From NCBI GenBank assembly GCA_026315105.1, contig CM048745.1, positions 539,352,758-539,416,757 on the forward strand: a DNA stretch of 64,000 nucleotides. The letters are read 5' to 3'. This DNA is from Locusta migratoria. Lineage: Eukaryota > Arthropoda > Insecta > Orthoptera > Acrididae. The translations under genes were made by a program, and so were the position numbers. This document shows positions 56,225 to 64,000 of this stretch, one piece after another; positions within the stretch are counted from its first letter, which is position 1, and every line of letters starts with the position of its first letter. The notes under the pieces are model-generated. The model was not told where the DNA came from and made no database searches. It saw nothing but the letters and a program-made list of their open reading frames with translations.

Positions 56225-57940
56225 AGAAAATGTTCCATCCGTAAGCATACGGGCGGGAGTTTTCGACCTCGCTCGTCGTCGCATCTTGGCTAGAAAGATG
56301 GTACCTGGAGACGCCTTATGCTGAACTCATTGCATGCCTCCCCGTGCTGTCGTTCCTTTGAGACTCCCGTGCCTTCCAGACGACAAAGCGCGAACAGCGA
56401 CCCTGCCTGCACCCATCGCTTCGCAGTTACCTCGCACGCGCCCCGCGAATTCATAACGCGGCTTAATTAGAGCTACGTGCTCGGCGTGTCTATTCGCCTA
56501 CCCTGCTGCGGGTACGAGCAGTGTTTCCAAATTTGTATGCGGCAGCGCGCCTCTGTTATCCATGCTGGACACGCTGCTAGCCAAGTCAAACCGCAGCGCC
56601 CCTTAATGAAGTCCCATTTTTCACTGAAGCAGCGTTTGTTGCCGCCAGGCGGGACGTTTGCCGTCGCCAAGCTAGCTGAAAGGCGCACCGCACATCACAA
56701 AACACAGAGCGCTCTGTTCCCCGTATTTCACTGTACTTTTTGTTTACCTCTTGACGGTTAACAACATGGGTTTCCGACGTAGTCCAACGTTCTTCACCGT
56801 ATACCACGTATAAGCATATGCAGTATAACTCGGAAATTATATTTAGTAGTTTGTCTGGTGATTAATCGTTGTGCTGAGGAAGTGTTGCGTGTGTCTTCCA
56901 CAGTGGACCAGAATCTCAAAAAAGGCTACCAAAATATAGTCTTGGCATTTATACAAACAGTTAGTACAGAACCGTTAACGATATTAGTGATCAAGAATAT
57001 GATATAGCGGATCTAATATATCGTGCGAAAATAGATAAGTACTTTCATTCATACCGAAACTATATTTTGTGAAATTTCGAATTTTCTGATAAATACTATA
57101 AATTAAAAATACATAAGTAGGATCAGGCATCATGCGCAAAAAGTGATAAAGTATTGTTATTTATACTGTAGAGTGTTGTTGTAGGCAATGTTAAAAATAT
57201 AAGTAATAAATGGAAAGCTCGAAAAGGAAAACACTAAATATAGGATAGAAGGTGGCGTAAACATTAAAAAAAGTAACTTTATTTCAATTATACTTGTTCA
57301 TTTAGTAAAGTGTCTCTAATGAAAATCAGAAGTTTTATTTTCTTCTTCAACGTCTTCTTCTCCTGCTTCTTGAAATAAAACATTCATATAAGACGTTTTC
57401 CTCATCAGCTGCAACGGAATCTTCGTAACCGTCCCCCTCAGGATCTAAGAGGGCAACGGTTTCTTTTGTTGATTTGTGTCGTTGCCCATAGCCTCAACAC
57501 ACCATCCTTTGTCCTCTCAACAACATTCTAGAAACTCTTAGTCGGTATTACTTCATCAACTTATTTGATTTTTGAGCATTCTCCGACAGTTGAGTAAAGT
57601 GGCCTAAGAAATCTGTTCCGTGGATTAACAATTTATGTACTTCTGTTCGCATATTTTGATAATAATTATCAACGCAAAAGAGTTACTTAATACTAATATT
57701 TTCACATACAAAATAACCAAAATATTCTGTTTAAAATATGAAAACGGAATGCAATCATTCATTGAAAACTAGGTAATAGTAGTCAAGGCGCGACGACCTC
57801 TGTGTTTTTCTACGATATTCATTGCACTGTGAAGGAGAAAGCGCTGTTTACGTACATTCTGTAGAACGCTTCCAGGTATCGATTAAAATGATATTGCACA
57901 AATTAAATAAAATTTGTGAATTTCCGTCTCCAGATCTCAT
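56225..57940. other. Unannotated stretch, GC-richer at 56230-56760
   Basis: 56230-56760 is GC-richer, with short open frames on both strands (56477-56761; complement 56473-56688) and no domain. The rest is AT-rich with nothing recognisable. Confidence 0.4.
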
Positions 57941-57956
57941 TCATTTTCTAGAACAG

Positions 57957-57987
57957 GACCGGTTTCGGAACAGCTGTCCATCTTCAG
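57957..57987 (-). ncRNA. Hammerhead ribozyme-like motif, best core in window
   Basis: Reverse strand: CTGAAGA (57987-57981), TGGACAGCTGTTCC (helix II), GAAA (57966-57963), CCGGTC (57962-57957). All conserved core positions of CUGANGA...GAAA are present and ACC/GGU can form a minimal stem III ending in a cleavable C. A convincing stem I was not found in the immediate flanks, which lowers confidence in activity. Confidence 0.55.
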
Positions 57988-58109
57988 ATCAATTTTATGA
58001 ATTTACAGAGTAACTTGTCACGTGATGAACGGAGTGTTGACACTCAGTAACGACTGTGAAAACTTCGTTCGTCACCTGACAAGTTACTCTGTAACTTCAT
58101 AAAAATGAT

Positions 58110-58140
58110 CTGAAGATGGACAGCTGTCCCGAAACCGATC
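58110..58140 (+). ncRNA. Hammerhead-like motif, partner arm
   Basis: CTGAAGA, TGGACAGCTGTCC (a perfect GGAC/GTCC helix around AGCT), C, GAAA, CCGATC. Differs from the left arm by a G-to-A in stem III and a repaired helix II. Confidence 0.5.
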
Positions 58141-58159
58141 CTGTTCTATAAAATAAATG

Positions 58160-59138
58160 CGATCTGAAGTCGAAAATTGAAGGTTTTAGTCATATGACGA
58201 TCGTGGAAACTCCCTCGAGACTGATTACACAAATTGACACTTAATTACATTGCCATTTTTGTGGATGTTGCGAATCTCGCTTAAACGTAGCTCAGAGCCT
58301 GAGTTGGTACTTTGAGTATTTGAAGGTTAATTTACGAAGATACTGACATATACTTGCTAACACGATGCAAAAGAAAGCAGAACTTCGCAGAATTCATACA
58401 TTACCTTTATTTTAAGCAGATTTTACAATTTTTCTTGCATTATCAAACATTAAGTTAATTTTAAATATTGAATAATTGATGTTTTAATAGTGATGTAAAG
58501 ATTTTTAATTGCCCCATACCTTCAATATTAAAAAATTCGCTTCACTTACAGAACCACAAATATTTATTTTTAGTTTCAGTTGTTTGGTAGCCTGGAGGGC
58601 TGCACTCCCGTTAACAATGAATTGCCGCGATTGACCTGAAATATAACGAAAGGAATTAACAGCTGATCGTCCGCACAATTGGCATTCAGCGGTCCCAACA
58701 TTAGCCAAACTGATAGCCCAAAATTCCCAGCTAAATCCATTTTTTTTTCTTTTTTCTTTTTCTTTTTCTGTCCATCAATTAAAAAAAATTATTTCAGGGT
58801 AGCCCTAATGACAAAATTAAATCAATAAAATCGCAACACAATAAATCAAATACTTAAGGAAAGCCTATTTGATGTATTTTACATTCAGCAACTGATAACC
58901 TTTCAATCAAGGCAAAATTTTATAAACACTGACGCCAGAAAAGGATTATACCAAGCCAAAAACAGTGACATTTACAAAAATTTTTAAGGACTCCGGTACC
59001 TGGCGGCATTTATTCCACTACTCAAACATAAAAAATACCGAGGATTGACTAATTTACATAAAGACGTTTTCGTTTGATTTAACTAGTAAATAAATTCGCT
59101 ACTCTAACGTTCCATTGTTTGTAATTTATTACAACGTC
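58160..59138. other. Unannotated AT-rich stretch
   Basis: A T/CT-rich run lies at 58740-58770. No gene or repeat family is supported. Confidence 0.4.
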
Positions 59139-59148
59139 GATATTTCAA

Positions 59149-59332
59149 TGCCGGCCGTAGTGGCCGAGGGGAATGAGGCGCTCCAGTCACGGTCTGCACG
59201 GCCACTACTGTCGGGGGTTCGAACCCCCCCTCGGGCATGGATATTTGTGCCGTCTTAGTGTTAGTTATGAACTAACTAGTTTGTAAGTTTAGAGACTGAT
59301 GTCCCATAAACTATACAAACATTTCAACATTT
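59149..59332 (+). mobile_element. tRNA-derived SINE, family A, internally shortened
   Basis: Forward copy with target duplication GATATTTCAA (59139-59148 and 59333-59342). The tail reads AGAGACTGATGTCCCATAAA, having lost the CCCGTAGTTAAG loop, so the shared hairpin is deleted in this copy. Confidence 0.88.
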
Positions 59333-59344
59333 GATATTTCAAAA

Positions 59345-59825
59345 TAAGAGTCTTGAATTGCGATATCGGACTTTTTTTTCAACATTTTATCATGGTCTAA
59401 CGCGAAAACTGATGCTTGCTGTGGTGTAATTTTGTATAAACTTCCAACTGATTCTTATTGCGCACTATTTATCTAACAGTATACCCAGGGCTCCTGCGTG
59501 GAAGAACCTAACATCAAGTCGCGTAGAAGTCAGCAAGATTCTCCTTGTTGAATTAAGATATGTTTCTATAACATTCCTTAAATAAACTGATTTCATCTCC
59601 TGTGGGGAAAAAAAGTTTCTCTGTACATTAATAGTAAGGTTAAACTAGGTATAAATTTGGCGTCAACCTCTGGAAGTAAACACGATTTTTGGGTATTTAA
59701 TTTATTTAAACAAAGAATACGTATTGATTGAACTAAAATTTCACAAGAATCTCCAATAACTGGAGGAACAGCAATCACAACGAAAAATCATAGAAACTTT
59801 ATTCCGAATTTTGAAATGAATTTTA
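59345..59825. other. Unannotated AT-rich stretch
   Basis: Nothing recognised. Confidence 0.4.
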
Positions 59826-59939
59826 AAAATTAAGAAATCAGCACTCGGTAAAATAGCTGAAATACCGCGCCTAACTTGCGTTTAAATTGACAAAGCTGCA
59901 GATACGTTCGAGGATGTCGCACTAAACGTGTGATATTTT

Positions 59940-60418
59940 GTTGCCTAAGAACGAGCATTGCACACAGAATTGGCGTAACGACGAGGTGTCCCACTTGAAG
60001 CATGAGGGGGAGGTGGCGGGACAGCCGCGGCAGTCGCAATCCCCGTCCTCTTCGTTGCAGTGCGCTCCGACTTCCGTTGCGCGCGCCATTCTCGGTCGTA
60101 ACGACAGCGGCGGAAGTTGGCGGCGTGGGGGCCGCCACAATTTGCTCACCGGTTTTCGGCGTCCCGCGGGCGCGGGCAGTTGCGCGTGTCATGTGCGCCT
60201 GCGCAGCGCAGACACGCAAACTCTGCCGTACAGCTACTGGCCACGTGGCCGATCTTCTGGCAGCGGAAGCACTGCACAAACTTCCGCGCCTTCTGCCGTC
60301 GCTTCCGACCACCAGCCCCCGCCAAGGCCATCACCTCGGCCGCGAGGTGGACGATAGCCTCGAGGATACCACTTCGCGGCGTTCCTCGGCGCATTCCCTT
60401 CGTAGCTTGGTAGGCCAT
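59940..60418 (-). pseudogene. Orphan gag-like ORF1 fragment with zinc knuckles
   Basis: Reverse strand: CFRCQKIGHVASSC and CLRCAGAHDTRNC are two consecutive CCHC-type knuckles; then a TGA (60146-60148) sits where the next Cys would begin a third, ANCGGPHAANFRRC. The frame runs on past it (YDREWRAQRKSERTATKRTG) for about 70 codons. The order matches ORF1 of insect LINEs, but sequence differs from the ORF1 at 50057-51552, so this is another family. No endonuclease or RT follows downstream (towards 59800). The surrounding 60000-60550 is markedly GC-rich. Confidence 0.75.
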
Positions 60419-60835
60419 TGCCGTAGAGGGTCGTACACAGCGAACGCGGCTAAGTGCAGCAGCCGTGCGACGCTCCTCTCCTCACGCTGGCGAGTCAGCT
60501 ACGGCCGGGCTCTGTCCTCGTATATAGCGAGCTGGGGCCAATAGGAACCCGGCGTAGGAATCCGTGTCCGGATACGTAGCGGCGACCTCTGCAAGGAAAG
60601 GTTCCTATTAATCGATTTTAATCGTCTGCGTGTTTACCTGATGTCGTCGCCTGTTTTGCTGTTGGTTTGTTTCTCCTTCAGCGTTGCTGTTATGCGGTGC
60701 TGCCTGCCGTTCAGGGGAACCTGATGACATACAGTACAGTAGTCATCCTCCAGATCCTCCATTTTATCGTGTATGCAGTGTTCGTATTTAACAATAAAAG
60801 CAATGCCTGCATGTTTTAAGGATATTTTAACTGTG

Positions 60836-60838
<3 letters not shown>

Positions 60839-60870
<32 letters not shown>
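60839..60870. repeat. (GT)n microsatellite
   Basis: About 16 GT units abutting a SINE tail fragment. Confidence 0.97.
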
Positions 60871-60873
<3 letters not shown>

Positions 60874-60876
60874 TGT

Positions 60877-60957
60877 GTTAGTTTAAGTAGTTTGTAAGTC
60901 TAGGGACTGATGACCGACGCAGGAAGTTCCCATAGCTTTACAAACATTTAAACATTT
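60877..60957 (+). repeat. SINE family A/B 3' fragment
   Basis: Only the tail remains: AGTTTAAGTAGTTTGTAAGT, CTAGGGACTGATGACC, then AGTTCCCATAGCTTTACAAA and CATTTAAACATTT. The preceding (GT)n occupies the place of the CACACACA region found in family B bodies. Confidence 0.7.
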
Positions 60958-61141
60958 GGAGAATGCTACATATGTACGAACCACCTGCGTAAATGGCTTT
61001 TCAAATGCGTAATTTATAAATCCAGCTTTCCTTTTGTTGTGTTCTACTGCCAAAGACAATACCATTTTTTGGAATTAACTGGTATTGCACGATATGCAGT
61101 TCCATTACATCATGGTACAACGTTATAGAAGATGTATGACA

Positions 61142-61340
61142 GCCGGCCGCAGTGGCCGAGCGGTCTACGGCGCGCAAGTCATAGTCTGCACGGCCGCTAC
61201 GATCGGGGGTTCGAATCCCCCCCTCAGGCATGGATATTTGTGTCGTCTTTAGTATAAGGCAGTTCATAAGTAGTTTGTAAGTTTAGGGACTGATGACCCC
61301 GCAGTTAAGTCCCTTATGCTTAACAAACATTTGAACATTT
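61142..61340 (+). mobile_element. tRNA-derived SINE, family A
   Basis: Forward copy of the GCAGTGGCCGAGCGGTCTAC subfamily (as at 35215). Tail CCCTTATGCTTAACAAACAT. The target duplication is unclear (a TATGACAG echo only). Confidence 0.88.
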
Positions 61341-61630
61341 GATTTTTAGAAATATGACAGTAAATAGAATTATAACAGTAAACAGTTAATATATTATCTA
61401 TCTTAATAAGAAATTTCTTTCGGTGACTGCAAAAATTCTTTATTTCATTCACTGTCGGAAAGACACATATTCCCAAAACCAGGACGTGAACCGCTGTTCC
61501 TACGATGTCTCCGTCGGTATCTCATCATACATCTCCTACTCATGATCATCCGATGTCGACACAGTAACGATCTCATAGGACGCCTCACCCTCGAGCGTCG
61601 TCTCCATAATCGCCTTAACATTAACACAGC

Positions 61631-62345
61631 GTATTAAACATAAGGAGATGCACTGAATTAAAATTTATGCTGTGGCCGAGATTCGACCCAGGGACCTCCT
61701 ACTTATAAGGTAGGTGCTTTCCACCACTCAGCTAACACAGCGTTGTAGCCAAAGCAGCTACACGGACAGTCTTAAAGCACGTCTACCTCCACAGCACATA
61801 CTTTAATTCTGCCTCATGTTCACTGTGAAATGCGTATCAATTCTTCTGGGCTCTCCTACATTGGAATGGCACCCCAGCAAAGAATGCTAATAGCAACTAT
61901 CGTGCCTTGTTCCTCAGAGCAAGGTGATATAAATATCAACAAATGATACAGTTCCTTGTGACAACTTTGTCTCGTTATACCAAAGGTATTAAACATAAGG
62001 AGAGGCGCTGAATTAAAATTTATGCTGTTGCCGAGATATTTGATATTTATATCAAATATAACAAGGAACAAGGCGGGATAGTTCCTATTCGCTTTCTTTG
62101 CTGGGGTGCCATTCCAATGTAGGAGAGCCCTGGCAATTTGATACGCATTTCACAGGGAACATGAGGCAGAATTAAAGTATGTGGTGTGGAGGGAGACGTA
62201 CTTTGTAGTTGCTTTGGCTACAACGCTGTGTTAGCTGAGTGGTCTAAAGCACCTACGTACTAAGTAGGAGGTCTCGGGTTGGAATCCGGCAAAAGCATAC
62301 ATTTTAATTCAATGCTTCGCCTTATGTTTAATACCTTTGGTATAA
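61631..62345. repeat. Head-to-head pair of tRNA-headed SINEs, family G
   Basis: The left copy (reverse) and right copy (forward) both contain CGCTGTGTTAGCTGAGTGGT, an A-box, then AAGTAGGAGGTC and a B-box (GGGTCGAATCTCGG left, GGGTTGGAATCCGG right), AATTTTAATTCA(G/A)TGC and CTTATGTTTAATA. A long shared leader (CTTTGCTGGGGTGCCATTCC at 62098 and its complement at about 61864) joins them at the centre. The centre (61974-62038) holds a third, partial reverse copy of the tail. Arms are about 330 bp. Confidence 0.8.
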
Positions 62346-62404
62346 CGAGATAATGTTCTCTCAAGGAATTGTATTGTTTGTTGATATTTATAAGCACAGT
62401 GTTT

Positions 62405-63190
62405 TACGTGACACGATGCGCGAACAACACAGAAACGTGACAACAAAGCGTCATCACCAATAGCCACTTCACTTGGCACGAAGACAACCAGACTATGATG
62501 CGCAATTATAAGAATGAAGAGTTATGCACTGCTGAGACTGATTTGCACACCGCTGTAGGTAATGCGCAAAAGAACGTTGATCTCTACAACTGTCTATTTG
62601 CGCCCGATTTTGCGCCGGATCCTAGCGCGACAGTCGTGATGCCAATATGGACGCTCCTTCATTGCCAGGATTTCCTTTAGAGCCTGATGGCGGTGTTATT
62701 AGCTGCGTAAATTTTCAGGGCGGATCGAGGGGGCGGCCAGGTCCGGGGTAAACGCGCTCATTTCGCGGGGAAGCTCGGCAATTGCGCAATTAAATCCACG
62801 GCGGCAGGTAGGCGCTGCCTCGCTGATAATGCGCCCCCGTCTGCCGTGCGAACGAGGAAGCCGAGAAAAATACGCGGTGCGAGTCCCAGGCCTGTCGTGA
62901 TTGCTGGCCCGCAATTCGCACAAAAAAGGTCGGCCGTTTATCTGCCCCTCCTAGCGCACGGTGCACAATGCAGGCAAGTGAGGAATTTTACTACTACAAT
63001 GCAGGCAGGCAACTAAACATGCGGACAACGCAGGTTACAAAGGCTCCAGAGAGAATAATAGGCCACGAAACAAATATTTTTATAAGCACTTTCACGGGTA
63101 ACTAAAGTACGGGTATTTTTTATTTTGAATTATTTTAAAATAATGTGTTCAGCCAATTTCTATTGTTTAATAGATTTTCTTAGGACAAAC
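62405..63190. other. Unannotated stretch, GC-rich at 62695-62960
   Basis: No gene recognised. The reverse frame 62699-62923 reflects GC-rich sequence without domain resemblance. Confidence 0.4.
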
Positions 63191-63206
63191 GTTGTACTTC
63201 ATACCA

Positions 63207-63405
63207 AAAATTTTCGAATGTTTGTTAAGCTTATGGGACGTAACTACTGGGTCATCAGTCCCTAAACTTACAAACTACTTATCAACTACATTTTACTAAA
63301 GACGGCACAAATATCCATGCCCGAGGGGGAATTCGAACCCACGACCGTAGTGGCCGTGCAGACCGTGACTGGAGCGCCTCAGTCTCCTTGGTCACCGCGG
63401 CCGGC
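63207..63405 (-). mobile_element. tRNA-derived SINE, family A
   Basis: Reverse-strand full-length copy; target duplication ACTTCATACCA at 63196 and 63408. One head substitution (GGTCACCGCGG) versus other copies. Confidence 0.9.
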
Positions 63406-63462
63406 GCACTTCATACCATTTCATATTTTATCAATAATAATCTTGTCATAATTTATCAATGA

Positions 63463-63960
63463 CTAGCTAAAATGCCGGCGTTGTTCGGGGATTTAATTGT
63501 ATTCCTGCCTTGATTTAGTTCTATCCCTTCACTCTCTGTCCATCTCCTTTTTTCTAAAATCGGAGAATATAAAAGAAATAAGGCTGTCTAGCATAATGTA
63601 CAATATTATAAGAGCAGTATCCAAACGAAGAAAGGTAGCAATCAAAATACAAATGGCATATAAAATTCGCACGATCTCATATTTATTGAGTTACATGTTG
63701 TACAGTTGTACAATTTTCTAGGTATATGTTGATTTGTATGGGTGCTTTGAGTCTGTAAAATCTGTTGCGAATGCAATTAGTACTAAAGAAATAATAGATT
63801 AAACCTTGGTGCGTGATAGGGCGGTTATCTATGAACGATATTGTTTCTGTGCTCATATCTCATGAACTACGTGCCGTACTGTGATCAATTTCGAAGATAC
63901 ATTCATCTGTATGTGTGTATATTGCCTGGAAAATTTCCTGCGGCTACATTTGTCGTGTAG
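63463..63960 (-). mobile_element. Helitron-like 3' end and body fragment
   Basis: On the reverse strand it ends CCCGAACAACGCCGGCATTT followed by TAGCTAGTC, matching the CGGGCAACGCCGGG hairpin and CTAGT terminus of 1010-1848. The body towards 63540 has a purine-rich phrase like that of the other copy. The 5' limit is not defined. Confidence 0.45.
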
Positions 63961-64000
63961 AAATTAAAAATAGCTACGTCATACCGAATGCCGTAGTTTT

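Larger units (their letters stand above)
57945..58155. repeat. Compact palindrome with hammerhead-like cores
   Basis: Left arm 57945-58019 and right arm 58078-58150 are complementary: AGAACAGGACCGGTTTCGG / CCGAAACCGATCCTGTTCT, and ACAGAGTAACTTGTCA / TGACAAGTTACTCTGT. The spacer is about 58 bp. Each arm read outward from the centre contains CTGAAGA, a GGAC/GTCC helix and GAAACC. No coding sequence remains. Resembles paired Penelope-type terminal repeats, by analogy with 49062-56197. Confidence 0.78.

Noticed and set aside
60002..60544. 180-codon forward frame
   Set aside because: Antisense to the zinc-knuckle ORF; Cys/His spacing on the reverse strand is diagnostic and the forward frame has none.
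1..64000. CRISPR array, bacterial operon or prophage
   Set aside because: No regularly spaced direct repeats, no ribosome-binding-site-led compact genes; all evidence is eukaryotic.

Overview
The window looks like intergenic or intronic DNA from a large, repeat-rich insect genome, most likely an orthopteran (grasshopper, locust or cricket type). That assignment rests on the many copies of a class II tRNA-derived SINE, several other tRNA-headed SINE families, insect-type LINE, mariner/Tc1, Helitron-like and Penelope-like remnants, and an AT-rich, microsatellite-dense background. I could support no host protein-coding exon and no functional cellular RNA gene. Almost all open frames with recognisable protein sequence belong to transposable elements, and all of those are broken.

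Layout. 1-5.3 kb: four tRNA-SINE copies, a Helitron-like element (1010-1848) and a 70-bp tandem duplication. 6.6-8.3 kb: a PIF/Harbinger-like TIR element carrying a later RTE-type LINE 3' fragment. 8.5-15.9 kb: a second SINE family, a palindrome with hammerhead-like motifs (9729-10035), an eroded LINE RT and a large palindrome containing two inverted mariner transposase ends (14740-15832). 16-19 kb: nested inverted repeats with a hammerhead-like core in each arm, and Helitron-like fragments. 19.7-35 kb: mostly unannotatable AT-rich DNA with a LINE fragment, a TIR element flanked by 15-bp direct repeats (24182-25180), SINEs and simple repeats. 35-47.6 kb: more SINEs, several LINE C-terminal fragments, a MITE (43299-43698) and an almost complete Tc1-like transposon (44110-45458). 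49-56.2 kb: the richest locus, a Penelope-like element whose GIY-YIG region is split by a nearly full-length 5.9-kb RNase H-bearing LINE with 12-bp target duplications. 57-64 kb: a compact palindrome with the best hammerhead core, an orphan gag-like zinc-knuckle pseudogene, a head-to-head SINE pair and more SINE and Helitron-like pieces.

How the parts fit together. The full LINE at 49660-55588 ends in a hairpin-forming tail (GGGGACTGATGACC ... AGTCCCC) closely matching the tail of the abundant SINE (GGGACTGATGACC ... AAGTCCC). This suggests that this LINE, or a sister family, supplied the retrotransposition machinery for the SINE. A second theme is the number of head-to-head inverted repeats. 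Four or five of them carry a CTGANGA / stem / GAAA motif in each arm, resembling the small hammerhead ribozymes known from Penelope-like elements, and one still encodes a GIY-YIG domain. All family calls were made by eye; no database search was run.
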